From positions 1-41,643 of the forward strand of contig CACIRZ010000012.1 of the NCBI GenBank assembly GCA_902589185.1: DNA of 41,643 bases, in the 5' to 3' direction. A model generated the notes under the pieces. It made no database searches, was not told the origin of the DNA, and worked only from the letters and a program-made list of their open reading frames with translations. Position numbers and translations under genes: made by a program. This document shows, piece after piece, positions 9,409-17,893 of the stretch. The stretch comes from an uncultured SAR116 cluster alpha proteobacterium (GTDB lineage: Bacteria; Pseudomonadota; Alphaproteobacteria; Puniceispirillales; Marisalimonadaceae). The stretch's first letter is position 1; each line of letters starts with the position of its first letter.

Positions 9409-10728
9409 TTATTTATTAGTTTGAACAAAATTTAATAGTTCATTGTAAGATAATCTAAATATATCTCCACTTTTTCTACACTTTAAATCATATAATTGAT
9501 CTTTTATTCCCTTCGGCCCAATTATAATTTGATATGGTAAACCAATTAAATCTGCTCTAGCTAGCTTGGTACCAGCCCTGTCATCAGTGTCATCATACAA
9601 TACTTTTAAAGATTTATGATTCATCTCATTGTACATATCTAAACAAATTCTATCACAATCAGTATCACCACATTTTAAATTAATTATGTTGTAATCCCAA
9701 GGAGTAATTTCTTTGGGCCAAATTATACCTTTCTGATCATGATTTGCTTCAATTACAGCACCCACTAACCGTGAGAGCCCTACACCATATGAGCCCATGA
9801 AAACTGGAATATTTTCACCTGCTTTATCTGATATAGTAGCTCTCATTGGCAAAGAATATTTTTGTCCAAAATGGAAAATATGACCTACCTCAATACCTCT
9901 AGTTTTAATTAAGGTGTTTTTATCATTTTTAAAATTACTATCATCATGCTTCTCTTCTGTTGCAGCATAAAAAGAGGTAAATTTATTTACTTCTTCTTGA
10001 AGATCATCATTGTAGTTGATGTTTGCTAATGAGCCTTCAAAATTTAATAATTGTTCTTCTACATAAACTTCACTTTCACCAGTATCAGCTATAATAATAA
10101 ATTCATGACTTAAATCTCCTCCAATAGGACCAGTGTCAGCTTTCATAGGTATTGCTTTTAATCCCATTTTTTTAAATAACTGCATATAAGCTATAAACAT
10201 GATATTGTATGATTTAATGGAACAGTTGTAATCAACATCAAAAGAATATGCATCTTTCATCAAAAACTCTCTTCCTCTCATAACACCAAATCTTGGTCTT
10301 AACTCATCTCTAAATTTCCATTGGATATGAAAAAGATTTAATGGTAATTCTTTATAACTATTCACATGAGTTCTAAATATTTCAGTTACTAACTCCTCAT
10401 TTGTTGGCCCATATAATAAATTTCTATTATTTCTGTCTTTAATACGCAGCATTTCTTTACCATAATCTTCGTATCTTCCAGATTCTTTCCATATCTCAGC
10501 AGATTGAAGTGTAGGCATTAAAATCTCATTAGCTCCAGCTTTTATCATTTCTTGTCTGCAAATTTCTGTGATTTTTTCTAATACAATTTTACCAAGAGGT
10601 AACCACGAATAAATTCCAGAGGCTGATTGTTGTATCATTCCAGCTCTAAGCATATAAATATGTGATATAATTTCAGCTTCTTTTGGATTTTCCTTTAAAA
10701 CAGGAAGAAAAAATCTTGTTAATAACAT
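9409..10728 (-). CDS. proS: Prolyl-tRNA synthetase, short form without insertion editing domain
   Basis: Class II aminoacyl-tRNA synthetase that charges tRNA-Pro. 439 residues versus about 570 for the long bacterial form: class II motif 1 ([19 protein letters not shown]), motif 2 ([25 protein letters not shown]) and motif 3 ([18 protein letters not shown]) are intact, followed by the anticodon-binding domain. The INS editing domain normally sitting between motifs 2 and 3 is missing or minimal, as is standard for alphaproteobacterial ProRS; misacylated Ala-tRNA-Pro is then handled by separate editing proteins. First gene of the proS-lolC-lolD-dnaE group; divergent from hemB across 111 bases. 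Confidence 0.95.
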   Translation of the reverse strand: MLLTRFFLPVLKENPKEAEIISHIYMLRAGMIQQSASGIYSWLPLGKIVLEKITEICRQEMIKAGANEILMPTLQSAEIWKESGRYEDYGKEMLRIKDRNNRNLLYGPTNEELVTEIFRTHVNSYKELPLNLFHIQWKFRDELRPRFGVMRGREFLMKDAYSFDVDYNCSIKSYNIMFIAYMQLFKKMGLKAIPMKADTGPIGGDLSHEFIIIADTGESEVYVEEQLLNFEGSLANINYNDDLQEEVNKFTSFYAATEEKHDDSNFKNDKNTLIKTRGIEVGHIFHFGQKYSLPMRATISDKAGENIPVFMGSYGVGLSRLVGAVIEANHDQKGIIWPKEITPWDYNIINLKCGDTDCDRICLDMYNEMNHKSLKVLYDDTDDRAGTKLARADLIGLPYQIIIGPKGIKDQLYDLKCRKSGDIFRLSYNELLNFVQTNK

Positions 10729-10782
10729 AATATTTATTTCCTAATAAGACATTCATCTAAAATTAAATTAAAACTAATTTGA

Positions 10783-10812
10783 TTGATAGTTTATACCAGT
10801 ATAAATTATAAC
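10783..10812 (+). promoter_or_regulatory. Putative hemB promoter with an internal palindrome
   Basis: TTGATA (10783-10788), an 18-base spacer and TATAAC (10807-10812) resemble a sigma-70 promoter reading toward hemB, whose ATG is at 10840. The spacer contains the perfect dyad TTTATAC-CA-GTATAAA (10790-10805; 7-base arms), the typical position for a repressor operator. The ribosome site of hemB is weak (CGGGA). The regulator is unknown; the assignment is inference from sequence. Confidence 0.4.
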
Positions 10813-10839
10813 TTATGTAATTATTAACGGGACATCAAC

Positions 10840-11868
10840 ATGAAACAACGGTCTAATAGACAATTCTCTATAAATAGCTTTCCAAGAGTAAGAATGAGAA
10901 GAAATCGTTTGTCAGAATTTTCCAGAAAAATTGTAAGTGAAAATAATATTACAGTTAATGATTTGATTTACCCAATTTTTATTACTTATGGCTCAAAAGT
11001 TAAAGAAGAAATAAGTTCAATGCCAGGAATTTACCGATTTTCATTAGATCAACTTCATAAGGAAATAGAATATATTTCTTCATTGAATATTCCTGCGATT
11101 GCTCTGTTTCCTAAAATTGAAAATGAATTGAAAACACCTGATGGTAAAGAAGCTCTAAATAGTAATAATTTGATATGTGAAGCTATCAAGATTTCAAAAA
11201 AAGTTAACCCAGATCTAGGTGTTATAAGTGATGTTGCATTAGATCCTTATACTGATCATGGCCATGACGGTATAATACATAACAATCAAATTGATAATGA
11301 CTTAACACTAGATATCCTATGCAAACAAGCTATTGTGCAGGCACAAGCTGGATGTGATATTCTAGCACCAAGTGACATGATGGATGGAAGAGTTGGAGCA
11401 ATTAGAGACACTTTAGATGAACATGGATTTATCAACGTTCAAATTATGTCATATGCTGCTAAATATGCATCATCATTTTATGGTCCTTTTAGAGATGCAG
11501 TGGGTTCTGCAGGCAATTTATCAAAAAAATCAAAAAAGAGTTATCAAATGAACCCAGCAAATTCAGCTGAAGCATTAAGAGAAATTAAACTTGATATTAA
11601 TGAAGGCGCAGACATGATAATAATCAAACCAGGATTGCCTTATTTAGATATTATTAGTAAAGCAAAAAATGAGTTTAATTTTCCTGTTATTGCCTATCAA
11701 GTGTCGGGAGAGTATTCAATGATAAGAGCTGCAATTCAAAATGGTTGGTTTGATGAAGAAAAGATTATATTTGAAACCATGATGTGTTTTAAAAGAGCTG
11801 GATGTGACGCTATAATCACTTACTTTGCTCCATTTGTTGCACAAAAATTAATTAATAAAACTTTTTAA
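10840..11868 (+). CDS. hemB: Delta-aminolevulinic acid dehydratase (porphobilinogen synthase)
   Basis: Condenses two 5-aminolevulinate molecules into porphobilinogen for heme (and other tetrapyrrole) synthesis. 342 residues. Seen: FPRVRMRRNRLSEFSR start typical of proteobacterial HemB, the active-site lid and metal region DVALDPYTDHGHDG, the AAKYASSFYGPFRDAVGS segment with the first active-site Lys, and MIIIKPG with the Schiff-base Lys near residue 262. The metal site has Asp in place of the Cys cluster of zinc enzymes, so it belongs to the Mg-dependent class known from alphaproteobacteria. Followed 29 bases later by bpt on the same strand. Confidence 0.96.
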   Translation: MKQRSNRQFSINSFPRVRMRRNRLSEFSRKIVSENNITVNDLIYPIFITYGSKVKEEISSMPGIYRFSLDQLHKEIEYISSLNIPAIALFPKIENELKTPDGKEALNSNNLICEAIKISKKVNPDLGVISDVALDPYTDHGHDGIIHNNQIDNDLTLDILCKQAIVQAQAGCDILAPSDMMDGRVGAIRDTLDEHGFINVQIMSYAAKYASSFYGPFRDAVGSAGNLSKKSKKSYQMNPANSAEALREIKLDINEGADMIIIKPGLPYLDIISKAKNEFNFPVIAYQVSGEYSMIRAAIQNGWFDEEKIIFETMMCFKRAGCDAIITYFAPFVAQKLINKTF

Positions 11869-11897
11869 AAATTAATAAACATGTCGTATTTAAAATT

Positions 11898-12632
11898 ATG
11901 ATTGATATAAAACCTAAAAGCTTTCTAGAACAACCTATTTACATGCTTACAAAAGCAACCTCATGTCCGTATTTAACTGGAAAAGTTGAAAAAAGAATAG
12001 CTACAGATATATCTAACAACAAAAATATTTATGAAGAACTCTCAATTAATGGTTTTAGAAGGGTTGAAAATTGGATGTATAGACCTGTTTGTGATAATTG
12101 TAGTGCCTGTAAGTCTTATAGAGTAGACATACAAAAATTTAAAATTACAAAAAGTTTAAAAAGAGTTTCTAAAAACTTTGATAATTTCAGTCATAAGTTA
12201 GTAAAAAATGTATCAACCAAAGAACATTACGAACTTTTTAAAAAGTATCAATTAAATAGACACGCAGGTGGATCTATGTCAGATATGGATGAAGATGAAT
12301 TTACATCAATGATAGAGACATCACCTATAAAAACCTCACTTTTAGAGTTTAGAGATAAGTCTAAAAACTTAGCAGGTGTTGTTCTTTTAGATATTGATAA
12401 AAAAAACTTATCAGCTGTTTATAGTTTTTTTGACCCAGAATTTAATAAATTTGGTTTAGGAAATTATATGATTATACAATGCTTGTTATTTGGAAGAAGT
12501 AAAAAATATGAGTATTTATACCTTGGTTATTATATTGAAGAACTATCTAGCATGTCATACAAATCTAGGTTTAAGCCAGGACAAATATTAAAAAATAATG
12601 AATGGGAAAATTTTAACTTTATCCCCCAATAG
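11898..12632 (+). CDS. bpt: Aspartate/glutamate leucyltransferase (N-end rule)
   Basis: Bpt/Ate family: transfers leucine from Leu-tRNA to N-terminal Asp or Glu of proteins, marking them for ClpAP degradation in the bacterial N-end rule. 244 residues. Seen: CPYL with Cys23, the RPVCDNCSACKSYR cluster (Cys65, Cys68, Cys71), NRHAGGSMSDMDEDEF in the middle, and the C-terminal acyltransferase half with YSFFDPEF, LGNYMIIQC, YLGYYIEE and YKSRFKPGQIL, matching the family end to end. No clear ribosome site precedes the ATG. The last 14 bases overlap the 3' end of the convergent ggt-like gene. Confidence 0.93.
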   Translation: MIDIKPKSFLEQPIYMLTKATSCPYLTGKVEKRIATDISNNKNIYEELSINGFRRVENWMYRPVCDNCSACKSYRVDIQKFKITKSLKRVSKNFDNFSHKLVKNVSTKEHYELFKKYQLNRHAGGSMSDMDEDEFTSMIETSPIKTSLLEFRDKSKNLAGVVLLDIDKKNLSAVYSFFDPEFNKFGLGNYMIIQCLLFGRSKKYEYLYLGYYIEELSSMSYKSRFKPGQILKNNEWENFNFIPQ

Positions 12633-14214
12633 CTGATCCATCGCTCCTTAAATCATAGCCTCCCTCTTTCAGACCATTAGGATAACACACTAAAGCACCT
12701 GCATGACCCATTATTTCTTCATATGCACTTACTTTTTCAACGATATGACCCATTGATTTTAAATCATCAAAAGTATCAAAAGAAAAACGGTTTTCAATTT
12801 TTAATGATGTAGTTTCCTCACCCCATGTTTTACCAAGCAGCCATCTTGGTTCGTTTATAGCGTTTTGTAGATTTAAATTTTGAACATTATACCTATAAAA
12901 AATTGCAGCCTGTGTCTGTGGCTGTCCTTCTCCGCCCATAGTCCCATATGACATTACTCTTCCGTCATCAAAATGAGCTAAAGCAGGTTGAATTGTATGA
13001 AATGGTTTTCTGCCAGGTAGCAAATGATTATGATTTTTAGGGTCAAGAGAAAAACTAACACCTCTATTTTGCATTGTTATACCAGTATTAGGCAAGACTA
13101 AACCTGAGCCAAACTCCCAATAAATACTCTGTATAAAACTTACAGTATTTCCATACGCATCTGTAGCGCCCAACCAAACTGTATCACCACCTGGAGGAGA
13201 AGAAGAAGGCCAAGGCGCAGCTTTTTCAAAATTAATTTCTTTACCTAAATTTTTAATAAAATCTTTTGTTAGAAATTCACTTACATGAACGCTCATGTAT
13301 CTCGGATCAGATATGTATTTGTCTCTTATCTTAAAAACTGCTTTTGTTATCTCAACAATATTATGAATTAGTTCAACATCATTTTTGCAACTAATTGATA
13401 ATTCATCTACCAATCCTAAAATTAATATAGAGGCTAGTCCTTGAGTAGGTGGTGGTAAATTAAATAATTTAGCATCTTTAATTTTTAATTTCAAAGGGTC
13501 TACAAAAGTTGCCTTAAAATTTTTAAAATCATCTGAATTTAATGGAGATCCTAAAATATCTAAATCAGAAATAATTTTACTAAAAACATCTCCTGAATAG
13601 AAATCTTCTAATCCATTTTTTATAAGTAAAGAAAAAGTATTCGACAGTTTTGGAATAATTAATTTATCTCCAACATTTGGAATTTTACCATTTTTTAAGT
13701 AAACATCTTTAAAACCTTCAACGTCTACAAGCTGATTCGATTTTGATTTTATATTATTTCTTAAAGTATTGGTTACAGTAATGCCCTCTTTAGCAGCTTG
13801 CTCTGCGTCAAACAAAAGTCTACTAATTGGAATTTTACCGCCTAAATTTTTAACACTAAAATCATATGCAAGTTTCCAGCCTGCTACAGCACCAGGAACA
13901 GTTAAGGCAGACAAAGGACCACGTGAAGGAATAGATCTTAAGCCTTTATTTTTATAGAATTCTATATTTGCATTAATAGCTGCTGGTCCGCAAGAATCAA
14001 TTGCGTGAACATTTTTATTTTTGTCAGAAATTAACCAAAAATTATCGCCACCCATAGAATTCATATGAGGATATACAACTGATATCATTGCAGCAGAAGC
14101 AATCATAGCTTCAATAGCATTGCCACCTTCTTTTAATATGTCAGATCCAGTTTTTGCTGCTAAATGATGAGGAGCAATCATCATATAATTATAAGTGAGT
14201 TTTGAAGAAAGCAT
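12619..14214 (-). CDS. Gamma-glutamyltransferase-family Ntn hydrolase, no signal peptide
   Basis: 531-residue member of the gamma-glutamyltranspeptidase family, whose proenzymes self-cleave before a catalytic Thr. Seen: N-terminal HHLAAKTGSDILKEGGNAIEAMIAS and MNSMGGDNFWLI, PPPTQGLASILIL, and the cleavage region GGDTVWLGATDAYGN with the presumptive nucleophile Thr near residue 344, followed by FGSGLVLPNTGITMQNRG and MGGEGQPQTQAA. The residue after the nucleophile is Val rather than the Thr of classical GGT (TTH), and no signal peptide is visible, so it is more like the cytosolic YwrD/cephalosporin-acylase-like branch. It starts 11 bases after the TRAP large subunit stop, so it may process an imported gamma-glutamyl or amide substrate. 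True substrate unknown. Confidence 0.85.
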   Translation of the reverse strand: MLSSKLTYNYMMIAPHHLAAKTGSDILKEGGNAIEAMIASAAMISVVYPHMNSMGGDNFWLISDKNKNVHAIDSCGPAAINANIEFYKNKGLRSIPSRGPLSALTVPGAVAGWKLAYDFSVKNLGGKIPISRLLFDAEQAAKEGITVTNTLRNNIKSKSNQLVDVEGFKDVYLKNGKIPNVGDKLIIPKLSNTFSLLIKNGLEDFYSGDVFSKIISDLDILGSPLNSDDFKNFKATFVDPLKLKIKDAKLFNLPPPTQGLASILILGLVDELSISCKNDVELIHNIVEITKAVFKIRDKYISDPRYMSVHVSEFLTKDFIKNLGKEINFEKAAPWPSSSPPGGDTVWLGATDAYGNTVSFIQSIYWEFGSGLVLPNTGITMQNRGVSFSLDPKNHNHLLPGRKPFHTIQPALAHFDDGRVMSYGTMGGEGQPQTQAAIFYRYNVQNLNLQNAINEPRWLLGKTWGEETTSLKIENRFSFDTFDDLKSMGHIVEKVSAYEEIMGHAGALVCYPNGLKEGGYDLRSDGSAIGG

Positions 14215-14225
14215 ATTAATGCCTA

Positions 14226-16880
14226 TTAAAAATACAAGGATAAATCGCGGTGATCAGATTTACAGCCTGCTAAGAATAAAGCAATATCTCTAGGAATTTT
14301 TTGCTGTTGTCTTAACCCTATTGTAAACTTTGTACTATTAAGAAATACTGTTAAGGCGTTGATTACTTTGTTATCAATTTTTTTAAGATCAATATATTTT
14401 TTTTCATACTCCTCAAAAGAAGTATTAAAATCTTTAACAACTTTTTTATAATTAACTTTTTTCTTTTTTAAATTTCTAGACACTCTTGAAAGTTTAGATG
14501 TGATTTTTGAATTATCAGGTAAACGTGAGAGATTTTTTGAAAAAACCTTAATTTCAATTGATAAAGATTTGGGCTCACTAGTCTCTAATATTTTACTAAA
14601 TTTTTTAAATTCATCTCTAAATTTATAAAATTCATTTTTTGATAATAAAATGTTAAGCAATGTTGACATTTCGTCATAAGAATTATCCATTGCTCTTCTA
14701 TACTTGTTTCTATTTAAATTTTCTTCCTTTATTAATTTCTGAAAATTTTTATAAGTATCAGACCAATTTTTTGGAAAACCTCGTTTTTCATTTTGAATAT
14801 CGATTTTTAATTTTTCAATTTCTGATTTTAACAATGAAATTCTTTTTTGGTCATTGTTTTCAATTCTTGAAATAGTTGTTTCATTATTTTTAATTAAAGC
14901 TTCAAATTCTCTAATATTTTTTTCTTTATTTCTTACAATCCTTAATAATGGTAAATAATTTAAAGATTGATCTTGTATTTTTGCTTCAATTTCAAATGCT
15001 TTATTTAAATTTAATAAACCACTTTCAATTTTGTTAATGGAGTTAGTAACTGTAGTATAATATTTCTTGGGCATTGAAGATAAATCAGCTTTAGATAAAT
15101 CTTTAACCGAAACTTTAGTTAAACTATTTGAATTTAATACATTTTCTTTCATATATTTTTCTGTACACAATTGTAATTTTGGGTTCTTAGGAGGAGGAGA
15201 TGTTTCTGAAAGAAAATTTAGTCTATTTGGTAAATAATTTACTAAAAACGGATATGAGCCCACAACCGCTAAGGCTATTAATTGTAGAGTTATAAATGGC
15301 ACTACACCCTTATACATTTGGATAGTCTTAACTGCCTTTGAAGCAACACCTCTTAAATAAAATAAAGCAAAACCAAAAGGAGGAGTTAAAAAAGAGGTCT
15401 GAATATTTAAACCAATCATTACACCTAGCCAAACAGCCGTTATATTTGCTGAAGGATCAGCAAGTAGAATAGGAGCAACAATTGGTACTACAACAACTGC
15501 AATTTCAATAAAATCTAGGAAAAAACCCAATATAAAAATTACTAACATAACAATAACAAATTTTGACCAAAAACCACCAGGCAGAGAATTTAAATATTCT
15601 TTCACAAGTTCTTCTCCTCCAAATGCCCTAAAAGCAGCTGTAAGCATAGCAGCACCTAAAAGTATGATGAAAACCAAAGAAGTTGTTTTAGCTGTTTCCA
15701 TCATTACACCTTGCATTGTGTTATTTAGCTTAAATAGCCTCCAACTACTCCATGCAAGTGCAAACAATAAGATAAACGATCCTAGAACACCTATAAAAAT
15801 ACCTATTTTATCCTCAAACGTATTAATAAGTTTAACATTCATTGTATAATTACTAACTGCATATGCTAAAAATAATATTGCGATTAAAACTAAGATAGCT
15901 GGATACAATGAAGATTTTTTACCTTCTGTTTGCCTGTAACCAGCCATAATAATAGCTCCAGCTGCGCCTATTGCACCAGCCTGATTCACAGTGGCAATTC
16001 CAGTAATTATCGAGCCTAATACTAGTATAATTAATGTAAGTGGAGGTATTAGTATCAACATAACATTTAGCCAGAATTTTTTATCCATTTTCCCCTCATA
16101 TGGAACTGAGGGTGCACTTTTGGGCGAAACAAAAGCTAATACTAAAATAAAAAGCATATATATGCCTACAAGCAAAATACCAGGTAGAAAAGCTCCTAAA
16201 AACATTTCTCCTGCACTAGTAGAAACGACATCAAATACTGACGGCATTGATATTTGACCGGTTGCTTCTTTATAGAGGGCTTTTCTCATTGTGCTTGCTT
16301 GATCCGAAGCTGTTGCAAGTTGGTCAGCTAAAATAATTAAAACAATTGATGGAGGAATAATTTGTCCTAAAGTTCCAGATGCAGCAATTGTTCCGGTAGC
16401 AAGAGGTGCTGAATATTTATTTCTAAGCATGGCTGGCAAAGATATTAATCCCATTGCTACGACAGTTGCACCAACAATTCCAGTTGTAGCAGCCAGTAAT
16501 GCACCAACAAAAACAACTGAAATTCCTAAACCACCACGAACAGGTCCAAAAAGTTGGGCCATTGTTACTAACAAATCTTCAGCAATTTTAGATCTTTGAA
16601 GCATTAAACCCATAAAAATAAATAAAGGTATGGCTATTAATGTGTCTCTTTCAACCTCCCAATATACACCTCTAAGGTTAGTAACTCCTGCAGACAACCA
16701 TTCAGATGGCCCACCAGAATAAAAATATGCATCTGCGTTATTTTCAAATAAATATCCAAAAAAAGCAGCAGCACCTATAGAAATTATAGCTGAGCCAGGT
16801 AAAGCAAAAGCAACTGGAAAACCTGATCCAAGAGAAATAGCCATCAAAATTATTAATAATGCTAAAAATAAAAGTTCCAT
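14226..16880 (-). CDS. TRAP transporter large permease (DctM/TakM type) with long C-terminal coiled-coil extension
   Basis: Large membrane subunit of a tripartite ATP-independent periplasmic transporter, which uses the Na+ or H+ gradient to import a substrate delivered by a binding protein. 884 residues. About the first 550 are the permease: N-terminal FLALLIILMAISLGSGFPVA, then DTLIAIPLFIFMGLMLQRS, ATTGIVGATVVAMGLISLPAML, SGTLGQIIPPSIVLIILADQ and FLDFIEIAVVVVPIVAPIL, all DctM signatures, with over ten membrane segments. From about residue 555 there is a Lys/Glu/Asn-rich, mostly helical extension of about 330 residues, absent from ordinary DctM, ending ALFLAGCKSDHRDLSLYF. It begins 3 bases after dctQ. 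The core assignment is firm; the extension's role is unknown. Confidence 0.93.
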   Translation of the reverse strand: MELLFLALLIILMAISLGSGFPVAFALPGSAIISIGAAAFFGYLFENNADAYFYSGGPSEWLSAGVTNLRGVYWEVERDTLIAIPLFIFMGLMLQRSKIAEDLLVTMAQLFGPVRGGLGISVVFVGALLAATTGIVGATVVAMGLISLPAMLRNKYSAPLATGTIAASGTLGQIIPPSIVLIILADQLATASDQASTMRKALYKEATGQISMPSVFDVVSTSAGEMFLGAFLPGILLVGIYMLFILVLAFVSPKSAPSVPYEGKMDKKFWLNVMLILIPPLTLIILVLGSIITGIATVNQAGAIGAAGAIIMAGYRQTEGKKSSLYPAILVLIAILFLAYAVSNYTMNVKLINTFEDKIGIFIGVLGSFILLFALAWSSWRLFKLNNTMQGVMMETAKTTSLVFIILLGAAMLTAAFRAFGGEELVKEYLNSLPGGFWSKFVIVMLVIFILGFFLDFIEIAVVVVPIVAPILLADPSANITAVWLGVMIGLNIQTSFLTPPFGFALFYLRGVASKAVKTIQMYKGVVPFITLQLIALAVVGSYPFLVNYLPNRLNFLSETSPPPKNPKLQLCTEKYMKENVLNSNSLTKVSVKDLSKADLSSMPKKYYTTVTNSINKIESGLLNLNKAFEIEAKIQDQSLNYLPLLRIVRNKEKNIREFEALIKNNETTISRIENNDQKRISLLKSEIEKLKIDIQNEKRGFPKNWSDTYKNFQKLIKEENLNRNKYRRAMDNSYDEMSTLLNILLSKNEFYKFRDEFKKFSKILETSEPKSLSIEIKVFSKNLSRLPDNSKITSKLSRVSRNLKKKKVNYKKVVKDFNTSFEEYEKKYIDLKKIDNKVINALTVFLNSTKFTIGLRQQQKIPRDIALFLAGCKSDHRDLSLYF

Positions 16881-16883
16881 TTA

Positions 16884-17849
16884 TTAATGCCCTAACTGAT
16901 CTTCTATAATTCGTTTTCCTTCTTCACCATGATAATCAGCAAGAGATTCAAAAAAATAACTTATAAATTGAATAAGCATTGTTATACCAAAAATACCTAG
17001 AAACATAGCAAGATGGTATTTTATAAACATACCGACACTACCCTGTTGTGTAATTTCAAAATTTAGTACTGGACTATTAATTATTGATTGTTTCCCATTA
17101 AATCCAATAAAGATAATTGTTAATGAGGTAGATACACCAAGAGTTATTGATCCAATTGAATTTACAAGACCTTTTGTTCTATCTTTTAATCCTTGATACA
17201 AAATATCTACTCTAACATGACCTTCATCATAAAGCGTATATGCTGATGCAAATAAAAATAAACCTGCATACCAATAACGCACAAGATCTCCCATAAATGT
17301 TTGTTCATATGAAAAGATAAATCTGGTAATAACTATAACAAGTTCGCTTAAAACTATTAAAAGAGATAACCAGTGGAAACCTAACGTTCTAGTGAATAAG
17401 CCAAGAATAAAACCAACAATAATTAATGGAATGTGAATATAACTACCAACAAAAACGGGTCTTGTAAATTGAGCAGTGATATCTTTCGTTAAAAAAAGAT
17501 CAAAGATTTTTTCAACTCTTAAGAAAGCAATTGAAATATCGACTATTCCTATTAAAAAAATTACCCAAAAACAAGAACGAATAATATAGATATTAAGATT
17601 ATGTAAAAATTTGGAGTCATTTCTTAGAGATTGGTTCTTGAATTTAGGTATAAAATAAAAGACAAGACACAAAGAAAATATATAAATTAATAACTCAATT
17701 GATGTTAATAGTGAAAATCCTTTAGTCAAAGATAAAATACCAGGAAATTGAAAACCGACCATCAATATATTATCTATCAAAAAAGCAAATATAATTGCTA
17801 ATATTGACCATCCAAATAATCGGTAATAAGTATAAATATTTTTATCCAT
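16884..17849 (-). CDS. TRAP transporter small permease (DctQ type), long form
   Basis: Small membrane subunit of the TRAP transporter. 321 residues, longer than the usual 160-200. The C-terminal half (about 170-310) is the DctQ domain, with YEQTFMGDLVRYWYAGLFLFASAYTLYDEGHVRVDILY, a typical DctQ motif pattern, and a FIGFNG segment. The N-terminal half adds about four further hydrophobic segments (roughly 12-34, 45-67, 88-110, 132-155), as in the long DctQ proteins paired with TakP-like binding proteins. Its ATG lies 10 bases beyond a strong hairpin after dctP and has no clear Shine-Dalgarno site of its own, so expression may be well below that of dctP. Confidence 0.88.
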   Translation of the reverse strand: MDKNIYTYYRLFGWSILAIIFAFLIDNILMVGFQFPGILSLTKGFSLLTSIELLIYIFSLCLVFYFIPKFKNQSLRNDSKFLHNLNIYIIRSCFWVIFLIGIVDISIAFLRVEKIFDLFLTKDITAQFTRPVFVGSYIHIPLIIVGFILGLFTRTLGFHWLSLLIVLSELVIVITRFIFSYEQTFMGDLVRYWYAGLFLFASAYTLYDEGHVRVDILYQGLKDRTKGLVNSIGSITLGVSTSLTIIFIGFNGKQSIINSPVLNFEITQQGSVGMFIKYHLAMFLGIFGITMLIQFISYFFESLADYHGEEGKRIIEDQLGH

Positions 17850-17859
17850 TTTTTGAAAA

Positions 17860-17882
17860 GAGGTCAGCTATTAGCTGACCTC
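17860..17882 (-). terminator. Strong hairpin between dctP and dctQ (attenuator or mRNA-stabilising element)
   Basis: A perfect 10-bp stem, GAGGTCAGCT (17882-17873) with AGCTGACCTC (17869-17860) and a 3-base loop, begins about 10 bases after the dctP stop. On the minus-strand RNA it is followed by TTTTC, then AAAAA and the dctQ start. It is much more GC-rich than its surroundings. Intercistronic hairpins after binding-protein genes are known (for example malE-malF) to allow higher binding-protein than permease output, by partial termination or by protecting the upstream mRNA end. Confidence 0.85.
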
Positions 17883-17893
17883 CAGTTACAATT

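Noticed and set aside
11881-11901. Six-codon frame (ATG TCG TAT TTA AAA TTA TGA) overlapping the bpt start
   Set aside because: No ribosome site, no regulatory codons; short frames like this are expected by chance.
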